From: Treponema sp. | GTDB taxonomy: Bacteria; Spirochaetota; Spirochaetia; Treponematales; Breznakiellaceae | Assembly (NCBI GenBank): GCA_031279925.1 | Contig: JAITHQ010000247.1 | Span: forward strand, 1-8,766 | Direction of reading: 5' to 3' | Length of the DNA: 8,766 nucleotides | Part shown: piece by piece, positions 1-5,515 of the stretch | Position numbering within the stretch: position 1 is the stretch's first letter | How the letters are laid out: each line of letters opens with the position of its first letter | Position numbers and translations under genes: made by a program | Notes under the pieces: generated by a model | What the model was told of the DNA's origin: nothing | The model's input: only the letters and a program-made list of their open reading frames with translations | The model's database searches: none

Positions 1-87
1 CTGCAAAAGGAGGGCATCAAGAACGCTGATGGAATCCCCTGCGGTGGAATTTGAATTCGTTGCCTGTACGACAAGGGCGGCTGCCAT
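1..87 (-). CDS. 5' end of an unidentified gene, cut by the window edge
   Basis: An ATG at 87 (minus strand) opens 29 codons that run without a stop to the window edge. An AAGGA ribosome binding site at 94-98 sits 6 nt upstream, which is near-ideal and is the main reason to call a gene. The visible N-terminus begins MAAALVVQATNSNS and continues with a Thr/Ser/Asp-rich then Leu-rich stretch. It lacks the charged N-terminus and long hydrophobic core of a signal peptide, so a cytoplasmic or structural protein is more likely than a secreted one. No family can be recognised from so few residues. It lies downstream of the minus-strand ATPase gene, with palindromic repeats between them, so co-transcription is possible but not shown. 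The call rests on the start context and the open frame alone. Confidence 0.5.
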   Translation of the reverse strand, partial: MAAALVVQATNSNSTAGDSISVLDALLLQ

Positions 88-104
88 TTTTCTTCCTTAA
101 TACT

Positions 105-142
105 GAGCCTGTTGCAAAAGTCGGTTACTTTTGCACAGGCTC
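105..142. repeat. Palindromic element, TGCAAAA core (copy 1)
   Basis: Arms 105-120 and 128-142 are complementary except for one bulged T, giving a 15-bp stem around the 7-nt loop TCGGTTA. No T-run follows on either strand, so it does not look like an intrinsic terminator. It shares the exact 11-mer CTGTTGCAAAA with the palindrome at 187-226. It lies just upstream of the ribosome binding site of the partial gene at 1-87, so on that transcript it could form a 5' leader hairpin. A REP-like dispersed element is the likeliest reading. Confidence 0.7.
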
Positions 143-186
143 TTGCAGTTTCTCAGGCTAAAACCTTACGAAACGTGCATTTTTAA

Positions 187-226
187 GAGGTTGCTGTTGC
201 AAAACTGAAGTTTTGCAGCAGCCTCT
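187..226. repeat. Palindromic element, TGCAAAA core (copy 2)
   Basis: The core TGCAAAACT (198-206) and AGTTTTGCA (209-217) form a perfect 9-bp stem separated by only 2 nt. Outer arms AGAGG (187-191) and CCTCT (222-226) also pair, with an internal loop between. It starts 2 nt beyond the stop codon of the ATPase gene. There is no T-run after the stem on the minus strand, so it may protect the 3' end or act as a REP-like repeat and not as a classic terminator. The 14-mer AAAACTGAAGTTTT recurs inverted at 3575-3588. Confidence 0.7.
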
Positions 227-227
227 A

Positions 228-1463
228 CTAATATAAAAAACCAAAAAGCCAAAGCGGAATCTTTTTGTCAAAGCCGTATTCAATATCATCCGCCGCAATG
301 TAGGCGGCAGTCTTGCCGCTTTTTGCCGGTTTGCCGGAAGGCGAAGAATCGGCATCCTTTAACTGTTTTGCGGTTTTGCTTTTCCCTCCAACTTCAATAA
401 GGTATTTTTTGTCTACCAAAAAATCACCGTTTTCGGGAAATTCGATTGTGTGTTCATAGCCAAGCTGATTAGCCAAAAAAGTTTCCCGCACATTCCCCTT
501 GTCCCAGCGGGTAGAGCCAAACAGAAACATCAGATTGGTATTCTCCAGAAAAATTTTATCCGGTTTTTGCAAAATACCAATACCCGCCGCCTGTTTGTAC
601 AGGTTGCGGGTAAGGCGGGCTTCTTCAAGGTAGCGGATATACGCAAGCAGCGTTTGGCGATTAATGCCAATGCGTTCACCCAGCTTGCTGATATTCGGAA
701 TAAAGGGGGTGGATTCGGAGATGATACCCAATAGCTTCTTGATCTTGGGAACATAGGCGATTTCGACTTTGCGCAGCAGGGGCAGTTCCAGTTCCAGAAT
801 CATTGACACGGTTTCTCCAAGCCGCATGGGATAGGTTTCCAGCCCTTCGGCAAAATAGGGATAGTAACCGCTTTGCAAATAGTCTTTAAAATATTTAAAC
901 GGCTTTATTTTTGCGCATATCGCCGAGGAGAATTTTTCATGTTTTGATAACAGTTCCTTAAGGCCGATTATAGGAAACTCAATGCCGTGTGCAAGATGAA
1001 GGTACTCGCGAAAGGACAGCCCCTGCATGGTATACACCACCGCCCGCCGGGAAAGGTCGGCGCGGGAATCGAGAATATCCAAAAGTGAAGAACCGGTAAA
1101 CACAATGGAAAGGCCGGGATAATTGTCGTAGAGATTTTTCAGCACCTTGGGCCATTCAGGGTATTTATGTACTTCGTCCAGAAACAAGTGACTTCCGCCC
1201 TGTTTTACAAAACGATCCGCCAGTTCCGCAAGCCCATGATGACTAAACCAGAGGTTGTCCAGGCTGACATACAGCGCCTGACCTGGATCGTTTGCAAACG
1301 CCTGCCTGATACGCTGTAACATCAAGGTAGTCTTGCCTGTGCCCCTGGCCCCACGCAGGCCGATAAGCCGGGATTTCCAGAGAATTTTCCCGCTCATGCT
1401 CCTGACAAAATCCAGAGAAGTCAAAGCGCCCCTCTTCCATGAAAGTTCAAAAAGTTCCTGCAT
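228..1463 (-). CDS. AAA family ATPase with C-terminal PD-(D/E)XK-like (DUF4143-type) domain
   Basis: The 411-residue protein is a P-loop ATPase of the AAA_14/DUF4143-type group, which is common in multicopy form in gut Bacteroidetes and Treponema; its cellular role is unsettled. Walker A is GARGTGKTT (residues 38-46). Walker B is LFLDEVHK (93-100), with catalytic D96 and E97. TGSS (123-126) is the likely sensor strand. A winged-helix-like segment lies around 255-285 (SKLGERIGINRQTLLAYI). The C-terminal part keeps RETFLANQL (326-334), D347 and E357-V-G-G-K361, resembling a PD-(D/E)XK core with EVGGK where EVK is usual. It ends KIPLWLFGFLY, a tail I associate with full-length family members, so the gene appears intact. 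The exception is a Ser/Pro/Gly/Lys-rich insertion at about 373-386 that interrupts the nuclease-like domain. The ATG has no ribosome binding site, but a promoter ends 6 nt before it. It was probably acquired horizontally (inference). Confidence 0.88.
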   Translation of the reverse strand: MQELFELSWKRGALTSLDFVRSMSGKILWKSRLIGLRGARGTGKTTLMLQRIRQAFANDPGQALYVSLDNLWFSHHGLAELADRFVKQGGSHLFLDEVHKYPEWPKVLKNLYDNYPGLSIVFTGSSLLDILDSRADLSRRAVVYTMQGLSFREYLHLAHGIEFPIIGLKELLSKHEKFSSAICAKIKPFKYFKDYLQSGYYPYFAEGLETYPMRLGETVSMILELELPLLRKVEIAYVPKIKKLLGIISESTPFIPNISKLGERIGINRQTLLAYIRYLEEARLTRNLYKQAAGIGILQKPDKIFLENTNLMFLFGSTRWDKGNVRETFLANQLGYEHTIEFPENGDFLVDKKYLIEVGGKSKTAKQLKDADSSPSGKPAKSGKTAAYIAADDIEYGFDKKIPLWLFGFLY

Positions 1464-1498
1464 GGTTTAAGTATAGCAAAGGGCGCTTAAATTGTCCA
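1464..1498 (-). promoter_or_regulatory. Sigma70-type promoter of the ATPase gene, leaderless layout
   Basis: On the minus strand, TGGACA (1498-1493, 5 of 6 to consensus) and TATACT (1475-1470, 5 of 6) are separated by exactly 17 nt. The -10 box ends 6 nt before the ATG at 1463, so the expected transcription start is the A of the start codon or within a base or two of it. No Shine-Dalgarno sequence lies in this interval, which agrees with a leaderless mRNA. The box match and spacing are seen directly; the start site is inferred. Confidence 0.7.
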
Positions 1499-1500
1499 GT

Positions 1501-1612
1501 ATGACAACCAAATTTTACCAAAATTTGTCTATTCTGGTAACACCTATAATTTTAGTTACTATAACAACCAATTTATAGTGAATTTTGTTTGTCATAGTAA
1601 CCAATTGACAAA
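1501..1612. repeat. AT-rich cluster of inverted and direct repeats, possible operator region
   Basis: This stretch begins 2 nt behind the -35 box of the ATPase promoter. It contains CAAATTTT-ACC-AAAATTTG (1509-1527, perfect 8-bp arms), ACTATAA-8 nt-TTATAGT (1558-1579, perfect 7-bp arms), and GTTACTAT (1555-1562) matched inverted by ATAGTAAC (1594-1601). ATGACAA (1501-1507) is matched inverted by TTGTCAT (1589-1595). A motif AACCAA(A)TT recurs directly near 1507, 1567 and 1600. It is markedly richer in A+T than the flanking genes and has no plausible reading frame. A regulator-binding array or a mobile-element remnant would both fit. Confidence 0.5.
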
Positions 1613-1620
1613 TGATGAAA

Positions 1621-1637
1621 CAGGCGTAAGCCGCCTG
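1621..1637 (-). terminator. Possible weak terminator beyond sppA
   Basis: CAGGCG (1621-1626) and CGCCTG (1632-1637) form a 6-bp GC-rich hairpin with a 5-nt loop. Read on the minus strand it is followed by TTTCATC, a short T-rich tail. It lies 78 nt past the sppA stop. The short T-run makes termination uncertain. Confidence 0.35.
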
Positions 1638-1689
1638 CCAAAATAGCCTTATTCGTGCCAAAGGTGTTTAATATCCCGCCAAATAACAG

Positions 1690-1704
1690 CGCCCCTTCAG
1701 GGCG
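1690..1704 (-). terminator. Hairpin just after the sppA stop codon
   Basis: CGCCC and GGGCG arms (1690-1694 and 1700-1704) enclose a 5-nt loop, 11 nt beyond the sppA stop. The following minus-strand bases CTGTTATTT are only moderately T-rich. It could be a weak terminator or a 3'-end stabiliser. Confidence 0.35.
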
Positions 1705-1714
1705 GGGTTGCTGA

Positions 1715-3439
1715 TTATTGCCGCCAGCCGTCTTCCAGCGGCAAAATCGGCATAACCTGACCGTTATGCGCAATACGGTAACGGAGGTCTTCCAAGAGGG
1801 AGGCCGGAAGAAAGATACCTGCAAGAAAGGCGGCGGTGTTGGCGGCGCTTTCTGTGCCGCCAAGGCTTACAGCCGCTGTGGGCAGATGTTCCAGAACCTT
1901 GTCGATAAATTTGGGCTTGGGGTATTCGCTGTACACCATTTTCTTATTTGCAGGAATTTTCGCCATTTCGCGGGCAATGCGGATCGCATCGGCAAGGCCG
2001 CCGGTACTGTCAACCAAACCGGCCTTGAGCGCGCCATGCCCCGAAAACACCCGGCCCTGAGCGGCGGCTTCAACCGTTTCAATGTCCATGTTTCTTCCGG
2101 CGGCGACTTTTGCGGTAAAATCGCCGTACAGGTCAAGAATGTAACTCCGGTAACGCGCTTCTTCCGCAGGGCTTAAATCGCGCCGGGGCAGAATCATCCC
2201 CGTTGCCAAATCGGCGTGTTCGCCGCGTTGCATGGATTCCATGGTAAAGCCCAGTTTGCTGTTCAGGCCATTGTCGTAAAACCAACTGCCGATAACGCCA
2301 ATGGAACCGGTCAGCGTGTAGGGCGTGGCCGTAATATGGCTGGCGTTCATGCTTGCCCAATAGCCGCCCGACGCCGCTACCGCCCCCATTGAAACCACCA
2401 CCGGAATCCGTTTTTTGGCGTGCTTGACCGCCTCGTTAATGTAATCCGCGGCCTCGGCGCTGCCGCCCGGCGAATTGATGCGGAGCACCATTGCCTTAAC
2501 CCGGTTTTTTTCGGACACTTCGCGGATGGTGCGGGCAAGACTGCGGGCGGCCATACCCCTCTCCATGTCGGTTACCCCGTTGGCGTAAACCACGGCAATC
2601 ACCGGGGGCTTGCTGAAAAGACCGCCGCTTTTACCCGCGCCATAAAAAGCCTTGCTCTCCATAAGGCTGGATGCCGGATCGCCGTACAGAGCAAAGTGTT
2701 TCACTTCCCCGCCCTCAATGGCTGTAAGCGCCCCGGCCACCGCTTCTTCCCTGCCAAGATAATCAACCAGCCCCCGCTCCAGCGCGCTTTTTGACGAAAA
2801 CATAAAATCCCGGTTCCGTATCGAATCAAATTCTTCCCGCGTCCATACGCGGGACTGCATCACCGTATCGCGGGTAAGGTTAAAAGTATCGTCTAACACT
2901 TCGCCGTACTGCCTGCGGTCGGCGTCAGACAGCGCGTCCTGAGTGTAGGTTTCCGCCGCTGATTTATATTCCAGATAGCGCAGTTCCCTTGCGCCGATTC
3001 CCAGCTTTTCCAGCGTATGCAGCACATAACCCCGGCCCCATGCGTAGCCGGTCAGGGCAAGGCTTCCCTGTTCATCCAGTACAATTTTGTCCGCGACCGA
3101 GGCAAGGCAATACAGGTCAAGATCGGCGGCGCTGATAAAGGCGCAGATTTTTTTCCCCTGCGCCTTGAAATTTTCGAGGGCGCTCCGCAGTTCCCAAAGG
3201 GTTTCACGTCCGGCCCCGTAAGCGGAAATATTGAGAACGATCCCCCGAATCCGGTTGTCTTTGCCCGCCCGTTCAATAACCCTAAAAAGTTCCAAATCGG
3301 AGCGGGGGCGGAACGAACGCACCCGGCTTTGAATCGCCTGATTATTCAGGTTAAGTTCAAGATATATATTCTGTGCAAATAGCCGGGATGCAATCAAGCA
3401 GAGTACCCCCAAAAATAACAATTTTCCATGCGCGCTCAT
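1715..3439 (-). CDS. sppA: Signal peptide peptidase SppA, 67K type
   Basis: The 574-residue protein is a double-domain SppA, a membrane-linked serine protease that cuts up leftover signal peptides. Residues 7-22 form a hydrophobic signal or anchor with a possible cleavage after LFA (22). The N-terminal domain (about 45-255) carries the general-base lysine K159 in EYKSAAETY. The C-terminal domain (about 278-495) has the nucleophile S357 in AASGGYW, plus INSPGGS (321-327) and TLTGSIGVIG (375-384). This split Ser/Lys dyad matches the E. coli enzyme (K209/S409), and the length is typical. The C-terminal tail after about 500 is not recognised. The ATG at 3439 is preceded by two AAGGA boxes, one 10 nt away and one abutting it; the spaced one is the likelier ribosome binding site. 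The gene stands alone, divergent from the Rpn-family gene. The active site looks complete, so activity is expected. Confidence 0.95.
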   Translation of the reverse strand: MSAHGKLLFLGVLCLIASRLFAQNIYLELNLNNQAIQSRVRSFRPRSDLELFRVIERAGKDNRIRGIVLNISAYGAGRETLWELRSALENFKAQGKKICAFISAADLDLYCLASVADKIVLDEQGSLALTGYAWGRGYVLHTLEKLGIGARELRYLEYKSAAETYTQDALSDADRRQYGEVLDDTFNLTRDTVMQSRVWTREEFDSIRNRDFMFSSKSALERGLVDYLGREEAVAGALTAIEGGEVKHFALYGDPASSLMESKAFYGAGKSGGLFSKPPVIAVVYANGVTDMERGMAARSLARTIREVSEKNRVKAMVLRINSPGGSAEAADYINEAVKHAKKRIPVVVSMGAVAASGGYWASMNASHITATPYTLTGSIGVIGSWFYDNGLNSKLGFTMESMQRGEHADLATGMILPRRDLSPAEEARYRSYILDLYGDFTAKVAAGRNMDIETVEAAAQGRVFSGHGALKAGLVDSTGGLADAIRIAREMAKIPANKKMVYSEYPKPKFIDKVLEHLPTAAVSLGGTESAANTAAFLAGIFLPASLLEDLRYRIAHNGQVMPILPLEDGWRQ

Positions 3440-3574
3440 TCCTTCTTTATCCTTATTTGGCAGCCAACCGTGTTCATAGGAAAAGTGTACAATAAATTAC
3501 GGCTTTTTTCTATATATTGAAAAGCAAAAGCGGCCCGCATCCCCGGTTTGATAATTGTACATTGAGCCGGCTTT

Positions 3575-3588
3575 AAAACTTCAGTTTT
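3575..3588. repeat. Short palindrome matching copy 2 (inverted)
   Basis: AAAACT-TC-AGTTTT is a perfect 6-bp-arm palindrome. It is the exact reverse complement of the 14-mer at 201-214. It lacks the outer GCA arms and the flanking stem, so it is either a degenerate copy of the same element or a chance match. It lies 4 nt upstream of the candidate -35 box of the Rpn-family gene. Confidence 0.5.
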
Positions 3589-3592
3589 GAAA

Positions 3593-3621
3593 TTGCTTCT
3601 TATCCATTTTCATGTTATATT
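3593..3621 (+). promoter_or_regulatory. Candidate promoter of the Rpn-family gene
   Basis: TATATT (3616-3621) is preceded by TG one base upstream (3613-3614), giving an extended -10. A partial -35, TTGCTT (3593-3598), lies 17 nt away. The predicted start near 3628 would leave a leader of only about 10 nt that still contains the GGAGG ribosome binding site (3628-3632). Confidence 0.45.
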
Positions 3622-3637
3622 TTTTCTGGAGGTTTCA

Positions 3638-4642
3638 GTGAGTGTAAACCGCGAGCATAAAAGCAGCGTTTTCTCGTTTGTGTTCGGCCATGAAGATACC
3701 CTGCGGGAACTGTACAGTGCCCTGAAAGGGGTTCATCTGCCCCTGGACTTGCCGCTAAAAATCGACACCCTGGAAGACGCCTTGTTCAAAACCAAAATCA
3801 ACGATATTTCTTTTGAGATTGGGGATAAACTAGTAGTGCTCATTGAACACCAGAGTACTATCAACCCTAATATGCCGGTACGCCTGCTTTCATACATTGC
3901 CAGAATATACGAAAAGATACTATCCGGGAAAAAGAACGCAAAACTGTATGGGAAAAAAGGCCTTAGCCTCCCCCGGCCCGAGTTTATCATTCTGTACAAT
4001 GGCCTTGACTCCTGCCCGGACACGATGACCATAAGGCTGTCTGAATCCTTTGCGGATGTTGCTTCCCTGGGGCTGCCCAAAGACGCGCCGCCTGATCTGG
4101 AGTTGGTGGCGAGGGTATATAATATTAACAAAGGCCACAATCAGGCGATAGTCCAAAGAAGTGAAAAGCTGAACGGATATGCGGCATTTATCGCCAAGGT
4201 ACGGGACTGTGAGGCTGAATTACTGGGCGGCAAAAAACGCGGCGGTTTTTCAAAAGAAGATCGGGCAAATATCGAAAAAGCCGCGATGGAGAAAGCGGTA
4301 AAGTGGAGCATAACCCATAATATATTAAAGGATTTTATGGAAACCCATGGTACGGAGGTAATCAATATGCTGTTTGACGAATGGAAACTGGAAGAGGCGC
4401 TTGTGGTTGAACGGGAGGAAGGCCGGGCAGAAGGCCGCGAGGAAGGCCGCGAGGAAGGCTGGGCAGAAGGCCGCGAGGAAGGCCGAGTGGAAGGCCGCGA
4501 GGAAGGTTGGGCAGAAGGCCGAGTGGAAGGACTTGAGCTTGTAGCCAGAAATTTATTGACAAAGGGGCTGCCTCCTGCGCTTATACAGGAAACCACCGGC
4601 CTTGACATGGAAACTATCGAAAACCTGGGAACGGGGCTGTAG
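3638..4642 (+). CDS. Rpn/COG5464-family PD-(D/E)XK nuclease (putative transposase) with EGR repeats
   Basis: The 334-residue protein belongs to the Rpn family (recombination-promoting nuclease/putative transposase, PD-(D/E)XK fold). Family members cleave DNA or promote RecA-independent recombination in E. coli; the role here is unproven. The core is residues 45-95: NDISFE with D56, then VLIEHQST with E70 and Q72, and the family-like NMPVRLLSYIARIYEK (78-93). D56, E70 and Q72 are the likeliest active-site residues. Residues 260-299 are ten tetrapeptides of the form [EAV]EG[RW], probably a charged helical linker. The final segment (301-330, ARNLLTKGLPPALIQETTGL) is the helical tail typical of the family. 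GTG at 3638 is chosen because GGAGG (3628-3632) lies 5 nt before it; a longer frame from TTG 3587 has no ribosome binding site and would pass through the promoter. The gene appears complete and is likely accessory. Confidence 0.87.
   Translation: MSVNREHKSSVFSFVFGHEDTLRELYSALKGVHLPLDLPLKIDTLEDALFKTKINDISFEIGDKLVVLIEHQSTINPNMPVRLLSYIARIYEKILSGKKNAKLYGKKGLSLPRPEFIILYNGLDSCPDTMTIRLSESFADVASLGLPKDAPPDLELVARVYNINKGHNQAIVQRSEKLNGYAAFIAKVRDCEAELLGGKKRGGFSKEDRANIEKAAMEKAVKWSITHNILKDFMETHGTEVINMLFDEWKLEEALVVEREEGRAEGREEGREEGWAEGREEGRVEGREEGWAEGRVEGLELVARNLLTKGLPPALIQETTGLDMETIENLGTGL
4415..4534 (+). repeat. Ten-copy 12-nt tandem repeat inside the Rpn-family gene
   Basis: Ten 12-nt units of the form GAGGAAGGCCGN, with variants beginning GCA or GTG, encode EEGR, AEGR, VEGR and EEGW; the last unit ends in Leu. 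Units 3 (4439-4450) and 7 plus flanks show near-identical neighbours, as expected from slippage or unequal recombination. Since 12 is a multiple of 3, copy-number change would alter linker length without shifting the frame. Confidence 0.95.
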
Positions 4643-4700
4643 TTCGCTGGCATGTTTCGATGCGTTTACTTCCCCAAGCGCTGTTCCGGGGAATCATGGA

Positions 4701-4754
4701 AATTTTTGCAAGCTGGCAGCATGATCATCATCATCCAAACAGAATGCAAAAATT
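4701..4754. repeat. Long-loop inverted repeat with TGCAAAA core
   Basis: AATTTTTGCA (4701-4710) and TGCAAAAATT (4745-4754) are perfect 10-bp arms around a 34-nt loop that holds the 8-bp palindrome ATGATCAT (4721-4728). The arms share the TGCAAAA core of the elements at 105-142 and 187-226, but the outer arms differ, so membership of that family is tentative. It sits in the 197-nt gap between the Rpn-family gene and the beta-barrel gene. No T-run follows it. Confidence 0.5.
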
Positions 4755-4812
4755 CAAAATACCGTGCTTATGTACCCTTGACCTTTTGGAACCAATAGAG
4801 TAAGTTTGACAA

Positions 4813-4818
4813 TATAAT
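4813..4818 (+). promoter_or_regulatory. Candidate -10 box of the beta-barrel gene
   Basis: A perfect TATAAT lies 8 nt before the GGAGG ribosome binding site (4827-4831). No -35 hexamer is found at 16-18 nt; TTGACC at 4778-4783 is too far away. Transcription from here would give a leader of about 15 nt. Confidence 0.35.
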
Positions 4819-4839
4819 TTTATTTTGGAGGTTCTTTTT

Positions 4840-5433
4840 ATGAAGAAACTGCTTCTTGTGTGTGTGCTGGGGCTTGGTCTCGTTGTCACGGGGGTATTCG
4901 CAGATCATCCCAGTGGTTTGGGTATTGGTGTTTTAGGACGTTTTGGCTACGGAGCAGGTGGCGGCTTCGGTGGTGGGGCTCTTTCGCTCAAGCTGCCGAA
5001 AATACCTATCTTTTGGGGTGTTAATGCTGGAATCGGCACTAATTTTTTTAGCGTTGGTATAACCGGTGATAATTACCTAATCGATCAGACGCTGACCACC
5101 ATCGGCGGGTCCGTGCCCTTCGGCTGGTATTTGGGACTTGGAGGGTATTTTGACTTCGCCAACTGGACGTGGAAAGATGCATATTATTGGAACGGCAAAT
5201 GGAATAACTATTCCCGTACCAATTTAGGCCTCGGCGTCCGTGTGCCCATCGGCATCGATCTGCAAATACCAATCTCTACTATCAAACTGGAGGTTTTCCT
5301 TGAAGCGGCGCTCAGCCTTGGCCTTGGAATATACCTCTATGATGATAGCCAGTACTGGAAAGACAATAAGGGGAGCAGCGTAGGGTTTGAATGGGGCATA
5401 CCTGCATCCGTGGGCGTCCGGCTCTGGATATAG
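4840..5433 (+). CDS. Small exported beta-barrel protein, probably outer membrane
   Basis: The 197-residue protein starts with a clear signal peptide, MKKLLLVCVLGLGLVVTGVFA, with cleavage expected after A21. The mature part is rich in Gly, aromatic residues and alternating hydrophobic strands, for example LGIGVLGRFG (27-36), WGVNAGIG (59-66), WYLGLGGYFDF (96-106), LGLGVRVPIGIDL (129-141) and the last strand SVGVRLWI. This suggests an eight-strand-type small barrel similar in style to spirochaetal DUF3996/OmpA-like membrane-domain proteins. That family assignment is from general resemblance only. The segment at 107-126 (Trp, Tyr and Asn-rich) would be an extracellular or periplasmic loop. ATG 4840 is chosen because GGAGG (4827-4831) is 8 nt upstream and the signal peptide starts there; the in-frame TTG at 4825 overlaps that site. 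A strong terminator follows. The function is unknown: porin, adhesin or structural protein are all open. Confidence 0.75.
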   Translation: MKKLLLVCVLGLGLVVTGVFADHPSGLGIGVLGRFGYGAGGGFGGGALSLKLPKIPIFWGVNAGIGTNFFSVGITGDNYLIDQTLTTIGGSVPFGWYLGLGGYFDFANWTWKDAYYWNGKWNNYSRTNLGLGVRVPIGIDLQIPISTIKLEVFLEAALSLGLGIYLYDDSQYWKDNKGSSVGFEWGIPASVGVRLWI

Positions 5434-5452
5434 TCCGGTTTTACCCCTAGCT

Positions 5453-5478
5453 AAAACCCCCGCACAGCGGGGGTTTTT
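5453..5478. terminator. Bidirectional intrinsic terminator between converging genes
   Basis: CCCCCGC (5457-5463) and GCGGGGG (5467-5473) form a 7-bp GC stem with loop ACA. It is flanked by AAAA before and TTTTT after, so each strand has a T-run behind the hairpin. It lies 19 nt past the beta-barrel stop (plus strand) and 37 nt past the transporter stop (minus strand), so it can end both transcripts. Confidence 0.9.
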
Positions 5479-5515
5479 ATTTGGCCATCGGCGCTTCGGT
5501 TCCCATGCTGAATTG

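Noticed and set aside
1718..2176. 152-codon plus-strand open frame
   Set aside because: It is antisense to the sppA 3' half, whose catalytic motifs confirm the minus-strand gene.
3201..3209. GTTTCACGT resembling half of a parS site (canonical TGTTTCACGTGAAACA)
   Set aside because: The right half does not match at all and it lies within sppA coding sequence. Another half-match, TGTTTCAC near 2698, fails in the same way. No full parS is visible.
3587..3637. Upstream TTG start for the Rpn-family gene, adding 17 hydrophobic residues like a signal peptide
   Set aside because: No ribosome binding site precedes it, the segment covers a promoter-like region, and GTG 3638 has GGAGG at 5 nt. A nuclease of this family is cytoplasmic.
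4141..4653. 170-codon minus-strand open frame rich in Ser/Pro/Arg
   Set aside because: It is the antisense shadow of the 12-nt repeat in the Rpn-family gene; the periodic composition keeps several frames open, and it has no family match or clear start signal.
4670..4693. TTCCCC/GGGGAA hairpin after the Rpn-family gene as a terminator
   Set aside because: The stem is only 6 bp with a 12-nt loop and has no T-run after it.
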